The notes beneath the pieces were generated by a model. It was not told the origin of the DNA. It did no database searches and was given only the letters and a program-made list of their open reading frames with translations. A stretch of 64,000 nt of DNA from Kalaharituber pfeilii. Its lineage: Eukaryota; Ascomycota; Pezizomycetes; Pezizales; Pezizaceae. Shown here piece after piece: positions 23,120 to 33,490 of the stretch (its first letter is position 1; every line of letters begins with the position of its first letter). Made by a program: the position numbers and the translations under genes. The DNA is taken from contig WHUZ01000035.1 in NCBI GenBank assembly GCA_015179045.1, positions 434,001 through 498,000 of the forward strand, given 5' to 3'.

Positions 23120-24925
23120 GAAGATTGGTCCGCTCGAGACCAATTTGAGTTTCATTTACGAAGGAAAAATTCAGCTAGAGCAAATCATATCTGTTGTCAC
23201 AGAAACATTGGATGCAAATGGCGAGTGTATGCCTCATTAAATTTTCATAAAGAGATTGAAGTTATGATTATTGTCAGTAGGCATACCTGTGCAGGTATTT
23301 CAACTTCTCGCAATGCTGTAGCAAATCAACAATCATGGCTTTCTCGAATTATCCCGTTTCATTTGTTTGCTACGAAAGCTGCAAAACCACAAGATATTGT
23401 GGATTGTATTGGAACGAATTATCGGCAAGCTACTTCGTATGAAGCTGCACGTCTTGTAAAAGCATCTTTATTCAAAGATAGACGTGACCATCAATTTCAG
23501 CAATATCAGCAGATTCCTGCTTACTTAGCTTTGCTTCAAAGCAAGCATCTAGTAGTCGACCTTCAATATGAAGCTTCTGATAATTCAGCAGAAAATTCTT
23601 GTTAGACATTTCAATGTGTCTTTATTTGTTCACCCGCACCTCGGCATTCATTCGTTCATATGTGAAGATTTATGGCAGTGGATGGGACATTTCTAAAGAC
23701 GTGTTTTATACAGACAATACTGTTAGCAGTCAGTATTGATGCTAATGGTAAATGTCTTATTTTAGTATGAGCAATTGTAGAGGGTGAAAATACAGGTTCT
23801 TGAACTTGGTTTTTCGCATTACTGAAAGAGGCAATTCCAGAATCAGTAGGTATAATTCTAATGAGTGGCCGTGACAAGGTTAATGAATGCCGATGAAATA
23901 GTATATAGAGATACTATTAATCGATTGATATGTTTTCATTTAAAAGATATGCAATATTAATTGTTTGTTATATAGTTAGATCTAATATATTTTGAATAGG
24001 AAACTTTTGTCAACAATATATTCCAGTCGCTTATCCCCATCCTTTTAGGCTGTTGCAAAATCTACACCAGTTGAAGAGTATAGACAACATATGGAGATAT
24101 TATATCAGGATTCTCCAGCTTCGGCCTCATACCTTGAAAATATTGATCCAACTTTATAGCTTAACCGCATATTATAAAGATCCATACATTGGTCATAAAA
24201 CTTCCATTATTGTGGAGTCAATGAACAAGGTGTTGAAAGAGCAATGTGAATTTTCAATTCTCGACCTCCTTAATCACATATGGTACTATACTATGGACCA
24301 GCGATTTCGACGCGATGGAAACGCATGTCAACTGGAGTTACATCAACTACATCAATGTATATACCTTATTAAATTTACTATCATACTACTCTAGAATCAA
24401 AAGATGGTCCAGAGGCAACACAGTTCAGATATTCTCAACACTTTTAGGTGTTATTACTCAGAGCAACCATACAACCTATGTTGTTAACCTTCAACTTCGA
24501 CGATGCAATTGCGGTCATTTTTAAGGGAATGGCATTCCTTATAGCTGTGTTTTTACTCATTGATGCACTCTAAGGAATAATTCCACAGCATCCAAGTCCT
24601 CGCGATTACGTTCCAAATTTCTTTACATCTACTGCATGGACAGAAATGTATGAACATAATCTAGCACCAATTTCTCTTGCTTCGTTAAAAGGAACCCTCA
24701 GATCTATTATATACGGTACCTGCAAAAGGAAGAAAGACTAGAGGAAGGCCAAAGGTCAAGTGAAAGTCTGCATACTCTCAAAGAAAGATAGCAGTAGCTC
24801 AGGCAAGGCTGAATTAGATGCCTGTTCCGCCTGAAAAAGGTCCCGGAAGTCAAGCATGTGGATATTGTAGGAACTGTGATCACAACTGTGTAACTTGTCC
24901 GGAGCGACAGGGAACAGGTAACTAA
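23120..24925 (+). pseudogene. Mutator-like (MULE) transposase, degraded
   Basis: Blocks in order match a MULE transposase. A zinc-binding N-terminal region (GCKWRVYA, then the HTCAG motif) with the helix QATSYEAARLVKASL lies at 23190-23605. The first DDE block, DGTFLKTC followed by LAVSIDANGKCLILV, and a conserved EGENTGS segment lie at 23675-23880. The region around NKVLKEQCEFSILDLLNHIW lies at 24190-24300. A SWIM-type zinc finger, NLQLRRCNCGHF then GIPYSC, lies at about 24485-24550. A C-terminal Cys cluster, CGYCRNCDHNCVTCP, lies near 24860-24900. Several in-frame stops (including two at expected Trp codons near 23768 and 23807) and frameshifts make it inactive. Terminal inverted repeats were not found. 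Confidence 0.75.
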
Positions 24926-25108
24926 GTACAAGCATGGGTAGTCTTACCCTAACCCTAAGTATAGAATATATAATAGAATTCAGGAAACCCTTTATTTTTT
25001 ATCTCAATATCAAGGACAGGGGGCAGCTCCCCGTCCCCCTCGGCGTACTGTAGACAGGTAGCCGATATCGCCAGCGTTCTATCTAGTACATCTAAGGGGA
25101 GTGAGCGC

Positions 25109-25350
25109 GGGGACACACGTATATACTTGTATAATGCAAGGTCAAGCTACGGCCAGTGCATAATGTGCCAGTTCCTAATCGGGTAGCGAGACACAGCGCT
25201 AGCTAAGAAACCAGATACGGTTACTGCAGTGTAGATCCGGGAGAAACCGGAGGTTCTGTGACCATAAAGATATATGATACCAGGCAACGATCGGCTGTGC
25301 CTCTGTATCTGCAATGGGACTGGGGAAGGGGAATCATCATATAGAGACCT
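25109..25350 (+). repeat. Dispersed ~240 bp repeat, copy 1
   Basis: This segment matches 27125-27365 in the same orientation, with blocks such as CATAATGTGCCAG, ACACAGCGCTAGCTAAG, GGGAGAAACC and GGGGAAGGGGAA in the same order. Divergence is substantial. The copies could be LTRs of a dead retroelement or two independent insertions. Confidence 0.55.
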
Positions 25351-25437
25351 CCGGCCTCCCCTTCCCCTCGCGAGGCACAGGGTACTCGCATAATATGCAC
25401 CACCTCGTTACCTCACTCTATCATAGGGGCTTTTCAG

Positions 25438-25626
25438 GTTACGGATAAATTTGAAGCAACGTTTCGTACTATGAAGGGTCAAGAAGAAAAGTGGATGAAG
25501 GATTATTCGCTTGTGGTGCACTGGGTGGAGATGGTGCTGCTAAATGGAGGCATGGTGAAGCAGGATATTCTTGTCAGATTAGAGGGCATGCGGATTTTTG
25601 CATTTGGTAGTATTAGGTACGGATGA
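25438..25626 (+). other. Orphan coding-like fragment (possible terminal exon)
   Basis: After a good acceptor (CTTTTCAG at 25430-25437) the frame is open for 62 codons to a TGA. It reads like a real protein: VTDKFEATFRTMKGQEEKW, then DYSLVVHWVEMVLLNGG and ILVRLEGMRIFAFGS. No upstream exon was recognised. It lies between the two copies of the ~240 bp repeat, so it may be captured or transposon-derived sequence. Confidence 0.3.
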
Positions 25627-26027
25627 ATAGGGAGGTTAATGTCTACTGATGGTTTTAAGATTAATAGTAGGTACAGATGAATAGTGTGTTGTTGTTATTT
25701 CTCGATGTTTGTATTTAGAGTAAATAGGGATTCATTTTATGGAAATGTGGTGGTGTCGGGGGGTGAAGACACACCGTCATATTCCACTATCTGCCAACTT
25801 TCACCCGTTGTGACAAATCCGTACACTTACTGCAGCATTACTGTCTCACATATCTCTCATGGAAAGCAGGCACTGCTTCATTGCCTCCCCAAGTGATGAT
25901 CTCTTCGCTTCAATAACAAACATAAAGTATCGTTCCGTCACAGAAACCCGGTCTATCATGATAGGTTCCTCCTTGCCACTGGTCTCACCATTAACAGATA
26001 AGATTTCTTTCTCCATTCGCAATCGTA

Positions 26028-26343
26028 CAGTGTGTAGGCAAAAGTCTTCGGGACTATGCAGTATAAGGAAAAACCTCGCGATATATGCATCCGAGAGGAC
26101 CCCCCTTGAGCAAACACAATAACCCAACCAAAAGTACTCCTTTTTAAGTTCTGAGACAGGATTTAGATTCTCTGGCGCCCATTCATGTGGTCTATTATTT
26201 TTTCCAATTTTTCAGCTACTGTATTTATTTTCTAGTGATTTTTCGAACAGTACTGAGAAAAGAGGTGCGAGAAGGATCCACTCGGATGCACGTCTCGCTT
26301 TTCCTTATACTGCATAGTCCCGAAGACTTTTGCCTACGCACTG
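26028..26343. mobile_element. Mariner-type MITE, 316 bp, TA-flanked
   Basis: The ends CAGTG[T/C]GTAGGCAAAAG continue as matching inverted repeats for at least 45 bp (one mismatch) and more loosely to about 70 bp. TA dinucleotides flank both ends (26026-26027 and 26344-26345). The motif CAAAAGTCTTCGG resembles Tc1/mariner ends. No coding capacity. Confidence 0.8.
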
Positions 26344-26358
26344 TATGTCCCGCCCCAC

Positions 26359-26770
26359 CTAGACATGCTTGCGTTTAAAATAGGATACGATAGGACCGAG
26401 AATATAAAGGACTAAGTCGCTAACGTTGTTTTCGCTATATTCGGGGTTTGTTTCCGTAGGATAACCTTTCGGGTCAAAATACTGCAGAATCGTCTTTGAA
26501 CATCTCTCTCTTGGGCTTCTTAATCTCCTCATTGTTTTTGTCAATCGTATACCCTGCGTCTGCCAGCATTTCGCCATCCGGAATCGCCTCACTGTCCAGT
26601 GTTTCCATCATAACACCCAACCCCTTCTGCCTCTTAAATAGAAATCCCAGAATACGATTGCTTCCACCATCTTTCTCTTCTTCCCTTCCTGCCTGGTGTT
26701 GTCGTTACCCGTCGTGTTCGAAAAGTACTTTCTGAACCCCTTGATCGCTGAAACCAGAGTAGACCGCTGG
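26359..26770 (-). pseudogene. Broken coding relic of unknown family
   Basis: Minus-strand frames interrupted by shifts and a stop read coherently: KGFRKYFSNTTGND near 26740, then METLDSEAIPDGEMLADAG and YTIDKNNEEIKKPKREMF, then DPKGYPTETNPEYSENNV and LVLYILGPIVSYFKRKHV ending near 26359. The amino-acid composition is protein-like but I do not recognise the family. It starts immediately beside the MITE at 26028-26343. Probably a dead transposon or duplicated gene fragment. Confidence 0.35.
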
Positions 26771-27124
26771 GAGGTGTTGTGCCCCTGCTTGCGCTTGCTG
26801 AAACCGGGTCAACGTCAAACCGTAGGATAGAACCACCCCATTACTGGCGCCAACGACGTTGGTAACTTTCTCATAATCAGGGTGCCTCCTCTAATGCTCG
26901 GAGCTAGTAGGAGGTGATGCAGATGCATCGACGTGACGTGGTGGAGCTTACCTAAAAAATGAATGATAATAAGTGCTGAACGGAGAAGAAGAAAGAGTAT
27001 TAATTGTCGATCCACAGCAAACATTACCAATTCCACGTCAAAGTAGTGGGATTGGGACGCACATAGCGAAGCGGAGCGAACCCGAAACCGTAGCGCAGTG
27101 ACTGAGTGAAGCGTATAGCATACA

Positions 27125-27365
27125 CGGGGACCACCCCTACATATCTTACTATGCCAAGCAACTGTGCCAGTACATAATGTGCCAGTCCCCAATCTGGTAA
27201 CCAAACACAGCGCTAGCTAAGGAACCATATCCGGCCATTGCAGTATAGTTCTGGGAGAAACCCGAGTTTCTCATAGTTGGGTAACCATTAAGCTAATGAT
27301 AACTGGCAAGGAGTAGCTGTGCCTTTATGCCTACGCGGGGAAGGGGAAATCAACTATCTATGTAT
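27125..27365 (+). repeat. Dispersed ~240 bp repeat, copy 2
   Basis: Direct repeat of 25109-25350 (see that entry). It ends just before an AT-rich stretch containing TTATAA motifs. Confidence 0.55.
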
Positions 27366-27848
27366 TATAAAGCTTTATAACAGGGCTCTTTTATAAAACA
27401 GTTACAGTATAATTATTGTCTCGGTATAGGGTTTGCGTTTCTCGAAGCCGCAGAGTTAAGCTTTTTCCGGGCGGCACACATACTCTGCTGTATATAGAGC
27501 ACCCAAGGCCAGAAGCATCTGTGGATCGCAGTTCTCTACCAAGCCTGTGCCAACAGAGCCCGAAACGTATCTCGAAGCAGAAAATTCGACGGCAGAATTC
27601 AAATCCTACTTGAATCAACGTCCGGCCTTCTCAGGCTAGATTGCAGTGACTACCGGGATTTATGAAATCACTATCCTCCTCCCCGTTTCCTTTGACAGCG
27701 TTTGGGGAAATAAATACCTTGCAACTGACCATCACTGGAACGTAGCTTCAACGTTTTATTCCATCAATAATGCACAAGGAAAACGGACGAGCATAGTGAC
27801 TAGAGATATAGCTGCTCTATGAAGCAGTTTCCGACGTAAAAGAACAAA

Positions 27849-27885
<37 letters not shown>

Positions 27886-27945
27886 TGGGGGGAGCAATTG
27901 AGTTTTGTAGATCTGCCCATTTATTATTTATTATTATATACATAA

Positions 27946-28316
27946 TTACCCTTGACGTCTGCTCCGCCGATTCCTAACCTCATTCCGATCGAACAAATCC
28001 TCCCACTTCTTATCTACTGCAGCCATCAACCTAGATATAAAAGTTTCTACTGCCCCCACTAATTTAGCCTCCGGATCCAGAAAATCCCATACACTTAGCT
28101 ACATTATTTGGTGCCAGTGCTTACGTCGGCTTCGAACTCACCAGTCCCAGTAATAATTAACCGGAACGTTAAATTCCGCTCACAATCTCCATAGTCATAT
28201 CGTTTCATTGCTGATTCGTCATGAGACAGGAACGCTAACGCTTCGCCCTGTATGGCGGTGAGGGACGAAGTCTTAAGCAGCTTGCAAAATTGCATGGAAA
28301 TGAGTGCAGAGCTCAC
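27946..28316 (-). CDS. Possible small gene or gene fragment, unrecognised
   Basis: Two coding-like blocks on the minus strand. The first, from at or upstream of 28316 to about 28130, contains SALISMQFCKLLKTSSLTAI, then EALAFLSHDES and LTFRLIITGTGEFEAD. The second, 28098-27946, reads LSVWDFLDPEAKLVGAVET, then ISRLMAAVDKKWEDLFDR, and ends NRRSRRQG-stop. Linking them needs an unusually short intron (26 nt with GTAAGC..TAG in phase), so a deletion or a different model is possible. No family recognised. Confidence 0.3.
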
Positions 28317-30246
28317 GGATGCAAGACTGTAGTCACATAATTTGGAGCATTTTCACCTACCGGAATTCAGCGTTAGTTCTAATTTGAATGAGAAGATGGA
28401 AGTAACTTCACCAACTACTTGTCCATATACAATCAAATATTATTGTCAACTGTTCCATACAGAATTGACCTTAACTTATTTCCTTACTATGTCAGGCAAT
28501 CAATGGACATGCTATAGGTACCGGCGACTTAAATGGGGCATTTACAAAAAGATAGGTAACTATAGGTGTAGCTTTGATATACCAAGAGAGTGTTGAGAGA
28601 CCACGATTGCCCATTGCACCAGGTTTGTCCGTTTTTCAAAAAAAAAAAAAAAAAAAAAAACCTTCGTAAAATCCGTAATGAATAGTGCATAGAAAGCCTG
28701 ATTTTTCCGAACCAATTTGACTTTTATGTCATAGCAGTCTGCGACTTCATTGTTTCTCAACCACATGCTTGCTCCAGTGGCACCGTGCTTGACATAACCA
28801 ACCCACTCTAAAAATTACCTAATCTTATGCTTGTGCTTCTCCAATCCGTACCCTGTGACATACACTCGGCCCTCTGCTCTTGCGACAACGACTAACTCTG
28901 TTTATCTTAAATTGTCGCGGAAAGCAGTGGAACGCTAGATTGTAGCTCATAGTGAATTGAAAACGTGTGGTTAAGAGTTAAGAAGCGTACGGAGTTTCCC
29001 TCGGCCTCATATAATACTCCAAGTTTGAAAGTAGCCTCGGACAAGGCCTTAAGTACGTGTTGCCTAGAAAGGTAGCCTCGCGAACAACTGGAAAGGTTAA
29101 GTAAGCTGGATCAGTCTTGTTCTCGTGCCCTATCAGTCCTAGAATCTCCGTGACGTGCACGATATTCAATACCTCAACACTGCATCTAACAAGCCTCAAG
29201 TAGTGTAACGTCTATTGCAAAATCATAGGAGTTCCGGTCATGTACTGCCGATGATTGGACGTGAATACCCGTGAGCTTTCCTTCAATTGGTGGGATGGCG
29301 GTGTAAATATAGAAGGTTATATTGGCCGTCGGGATATCTGCGGATCCGATCGATGTGTGTAAGCTTAACAGCCGTGAGAAAAGCTACAATCAGGTTGTTC
29401 TCTCTCAATCAAGTCACTACTTTAGGAGATTAGGAGACTCCGCAAGAGTAACTTAGATCTTTAATAAAAGGGATTCCTTAAAGAGCTCTGCGACGGCGAA
29501 CGGCATTGCTCATGTAAATGTTTCCTTCCGGCTGTTTCTAAAGTCGGTGGGCTCCGATACGTTGGTATATATATGCAGCTTGCATATGCATAACCTCTCG
29601 GGGCGGTCATATTCTCACTGCGGTTCTCAGACGATAAACTTTTGCGCCATGATACTGCAGCACAGGTAACATTGTGGTGGGGGCAAGGCTAACATGTGGG
29701 ATTGGTTGGTACTCTACACGCATGTGGAAGACATGTACTATGTATAATCGTCCTCGGCTACTTCGATTCGAACAAACATGAATTGCTATGTGGAATACAT
29801 GACAGAAAAGACAAGGAAACAAAAGAGGAGGTGTCTATCCATGCTCTTTAGGTTGCGGAAATCGGCCTAATTAGTCCATCGTTTCGCTGACTAAGCAGGG
29901 CAAACCGAAGGACCCCCCCAGTCTCTCCCTCGCGGAGGCCCGAGTCGCTGGGGTAACGGGGTCGGTGGGTGGGTGATTTCGCAACTCACGCGGCTTGGAG
30001 AGGGAGTACCAGCGTCTCCCTCTCCCCTTCTATATACTGAGCATCCCTTCGCTGCCTGCCCATGACTACCAGAAAGGGATCACCCAAACGGGAAACCAAC
30101 TAGAGAGGGACTCTGCTGTGGCTTGGTGGCGCCCACTAGTGGCTTGCCCTCTCTTCTGTGGCGAGCCCATCATGTGGTCTCGAGGGTTCTGGTGGCTGCT
30201 CTCGAAAAACTCCCATTAGCTTGCGGCTGAACCGCTAAATTTAGAG
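28317..30246. other. Intergenic region, nothing recognised
   Basis: A 22-nt A run lies at about 28639-28660. No supported gene or terminal-repeat pair was seen in this 1.9 kb. Confidence 0.4.
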
Positions 30247-30330
30247 TGACCCGTCAAAAGTCTCGGGGATTAGGCTTGCATGATACACTTACCCCAATAT
30301 TGCCTAATCCCCACGACTTTGTACGGGTCA
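30247..30330. repeat. 84 bp hairpin (29 bp inverted repeat)
   Basis: The arms 30247-30275 and 30302-30330 begin TGACCCGT and end GGGGATTAGGC. They pair at 25 of 29 positions around a 26 bp loop. It could be a very small MITE or a structured RNA; no flanking duplication is evident. Confidence 0.6.
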
Positions 30331-31945
30331 TTGTAATATGCAGTAGCATTGCATCGAAACTGACATCTACCCAGACTAGTGACGTAAGATACGTACTCGA
30401 GTACAGTACAGGCCGGCTACCCAGTATTATATAGGCCAATGCAATAAGCTACATAATAGTTTGAATACAGGATTACTTAATTAAGTAAAAAAGAAAAGAG
30501 AAAATGGATCTGAAGTAATGAGCTGAGGAAACAAAGATTAAATGTTACTAAAATTAAATGTTGCTAAAATTAAATGTTGCTAACAATTTAGTTTTCTTTG
30601 ATACAGCATGACACCAACTTTTTTGTTCAGTGTTGGTGTGCACCCCTGCTAGGCCTTTTTTTACCTTTTTTTTTTTCTTCCTTTTTTTTTGATATATATC
30701 ACGTAATCCCCACTGATCGCTATTCGCTATCGTGGGGCCTGCTGGACCATGACACGAGCTTAATCGCTACCTATAAAAGTCGAGATCAGAAAGAATGACC
30801 TGAATTAACAGGCATGGTAGGTCTCTCTGGGTGGCGCGAGCCTGATAGCAAGCCTACTTTGAGTGACACAACTGACAGCTTCAAAAGCCACCCTACATTG
30901 AGTGGCACTGTGAGGCCAATTTTGCCAACTGCGCATGGGCAATGAAGGTTACTTTTTGTAGATAGCATAGATTAGTGATTTTTCAACAAATTCATAATTT
31001 ACTGCATATTGGTACTTCTAAGTGAGTGTGAAGCACAAGTGCAAGTGCGCCATAGGCAATTCAATTACGCTTTAGGCAAGGGCCAGGATACCCTGTGCTT
31101 GTAGGTCTTAGGTACATAAACTAATGAAATACCATCCCTTCCTTTTGCATCAGGATGTCCACCACTGCCTCCAGAAATTTCCAGATCATTCACTTCCCCT
31201 TGGGCAGTGGATACTGCTTGAACTCCTCCTCCTGGCACTGAGTTGTCACGGCCAAATGACGCTGATGCGGCTCAAATAGGATGGTGCCTGAACTCAGCTT
31301 AATATCGACAAGTTTGTACCAGCTTCAAACTCTTACACTGACTTGTTTCAGTGTGTGCCAGTTAATGTATGCTGAGGCGTGACAAATCGAACCAAAAGCC
31401 TGGTCAGTTTCTTGAAAATGGCATGACACAGACTGGAATCTGGACTGAAATAATGGACTTGGAAACCGAGTGCAGGTACCACGTAGGTGGTTCAGAAGTT
31501 TTGGATAGATGTCACCATTTTAATGCAATGTTACTGCATTAATACTTATCTTTCCAAATGCCTGTAGAGTACCAACAATTGATGTACCTATCCCACAATG
31601 TTACCTGTGCTGCAGTGTCATGGCGCAAAAGTTTATCGTCTAATGTGGTCCGAGAGTCGCAGTCAGAATGTGACTGCCCCGAGAGGTTCTGTTACACATG
31701 TGTTTGAGTATTGGGTCGACTTAATATGATCTTCAATATAAAGCAGTGCACTTACTTTTAATTCCAGCCCGCACAAAGCGAAGCAATACCCGCCTTCAAG
31801 CTTGATCATGTCCCGATCCAGCTGCGTGTTGTGTAAGACCTTCGCTTACCCTCAGTCTCGATCCTGCATCAGCCACACCTGTAACCCTCATCTTAGAGCC
31901 GCCACAACTATCTGCAACTTGAATCTAGTCTGGAACTGGCGCCAA
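30331..31945. other. Intergenic region, nothing recognised
   Basis: T-rich tracts lie near 30655-30690, and TAAATGTT[A/G]CTAAAAT is repeated tandemly near 30538-30580. No supported genes. Confidence 0.4.
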
Positions 31946-31957
31946 GTTAACTCAAAT

Positions 31958-32015
31958 GTCCCTGCCATAGGCTGGTAGCCTATATGCGGGGTTACGTGAC
32001 TCAAACAAAAAAAAA
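31958..32015 (+). mobile_element. 58 bp retroposon insertion, family B, with target-site duplication
   Basis: The insert reads CCCTGCCATA, then GCGGGGTTACGTGA and CTCAAAC, and ends in nine A. It is bounded by perfect direct repeats GTTAACTCAAAT (31946-31957 and 32016-32027; two further A match at the left edge). This is what target-primed reverse transcription of a very short 3' fragment would leave. Confidence 0.8.
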
Positions 32016-32062
32016 GTTAACTCAAATCCTTTGAGAACGATAGGGGTATTCAAAGTCAGAAT

Positions 32063-32507
32063 TTAACGCCTTTTTTCCCACTGCAATCTTTCGATACCCA
32101 GAGCAGCTGGATCACTGTAATGCAACGGAGGAATGTTGAGACTATCTGATGACATCAACTTCATTCCCGCTGGAAATGTGAGTAAGCAGACAGTTGTATA
32201 GTTGAAGTCAACTTGAATTCCCCTGACAAATGGTATGACTGACACCTGAGACAGAATTATGAGTTCTGTCCTTCGAAAATGTGACAGGGTTGGTAAACCG
32301 TGAGAATTATACGTACCGTCCGTCGGGCACTTTACCAACGACGTGCGCTGTGTTCGAGACTGTGCGGTGTGGCACTCAAGGCAACTTATGTACCTGCCGC
32401 TTTGCAACGTTCGCCCATCTGAACCATGAACGTCTCGTTCCCGCATATGATAGATACTTACCTCCAATCCCTGCTGTAGCGAGAGCAATCGCATATATTC
32501 CACCCAT
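32063..32507 (-). CDS. Small three-exon gene, 116 aa, unrecognised
   Basis: Exons 32507-32462, 32418-32317 and 32265-32063 are joined by 43 and 51 nt introns (GTAAGT..CAG and GTACGT..CAG) with phase preserved at both junctions. The product starts MGGIYAIALATAGIGDGRT, a short hydrophobic segment that may be a weak signal anchor. It then carries a Cys pair (SCLECHTA) and a further Cys (VKCPTDG), followed by a region ending IERLQWEKRR. No family recognised. The start codon lies inside the target-site duplication of a retroposon (32516-32727) that now separates it from its original upstream DNA. The model could be the 3' part of a larger ancestral gene. Confidence 0.4.
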
Positions 32508-32515
32508 GCTAAAGT

Positions 32516-32727
32516 TTTTTTTTTTTTTTCTTAATATCAGTACTCGCATGCCGCCCTAAGGGCTATGGCGAGGATTTAAGTACATAGGAAATAAAGGAAA
32601 AATAACGGATAGTTACATGTGGTGCCCGCAGCGCTCATTAATGATGCGGGTGGATTGTCAGTGTGGTCCCCGTATCCTCCGATGTCTTGGGAATGTACAT
32701 GTGCCAGGAGAAAAGCCAGTACTAGTT
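32516..32727 (-). mobile_element. Poly(A) retroposon, family A, 212 bp, with 14 bp target-site duplication
   Basis: The direct repeat ACCCATGCTAAAGT occurs at 32502-32515 and 32728-32741, exactly bounding the insert. On the minus strand the insert ends CCTCGCCATAGCCCTTAGGG, then CGGCATGCGAGTACTGATAT and a poly(A) of about 15. The 3' end is shared with copies at 13817, 40530 and 40869. There are no ORFs and no obvious tRNA-type A/B boxes, so the promoter class of this SINE-like element is unknown. Confidence 0.85.
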
Positions 32728-32952
32728 ACCCATGCTAAAGTAACCCCGCTTTCTTTTGGCAAGTCTGAGCGCCTGGCCTACATTTAGTGACCTGGTGCAT
32801 GTCGTGAGACCCGTGAGATATCATGAAGTGGGATAGATTGGAGGATGGTAGGTGAGGGAGTTGAGATATAGATTGGGGATTCGGGATAGATATTCTGAGC
32901 CACAACACTATGAGAAATATAGAAATTGAGTCTGATACTTTACAACCTAAAA

Positions 32953-33023
32953 GCATCAGTGGTCCAGTGGTATGATGAATCGTTGCCATCGATTCGACCG
33001 GGGTTCGATTCCCCGCTGATGCA
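32953..33023 (+). tRNA. tRNA-Gly (GCC)
   Basis: A 71 nt intronless cloverleaf: acceptor GCATCAG/CTGATGC with discriminator A, anticodon stem AATCG/CGATT with loop TTGCCAT (anticodon GCC), and T stem CGGGG/CCCCG with loop TTCGATT. The internal promoter blocks TGGTCCAGTGG and GGTTCGATTCC are present. A five-T terminator follows at about 33038-33042. Confidence 0.95.
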
Positions 33024-33490
33024 TAAAACACTGCAAAATTTTTCCATTTTGTGCGTGCATGCGTGCGTCTCTTTTCAGTTTCTTCTTTCAAGCACTTATC
33101 CTTAGCGAGTTGACATATTGGTGACTGTACTTGCTCGTGAAATGGGGACAACACGTTAAATTGATCATATTTTAGAGTGATGTTTCATTTATTTTCCCAT
33201 ACAACACTTCAGTTCCTCAACAATCGTGCCATGCCTGGGCCTCTGGGAGGCCGAGTATCACAAACATCACATTATTATGGTATTAGTACAAATCAACATC
33301 CTAAGCCATATATCAAGCATCCTATAACTCGTCACTGCATTCCGATTCCCATGCGTATTGGTCTATATCTATATGGAAACATTTAGACAAGACAATCATA
33401 ACAATATCATATATTCCTAATCTGATTTCTTCCATTAAAAAAAAGCAACAGTTCCATTGCTGTTGAAATATCGTCTGAGGTTTGGATGGC

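Noticed and set aside
23760..23830. RIP (repeat-induced point mutation) as the cause of the MULE stop codons
   Set aside because: The two Trp-to-stop changes are TGG to TGA, which is not the CpA-to-TpA context of classical RIP; I could not compute RIP indices for the region.
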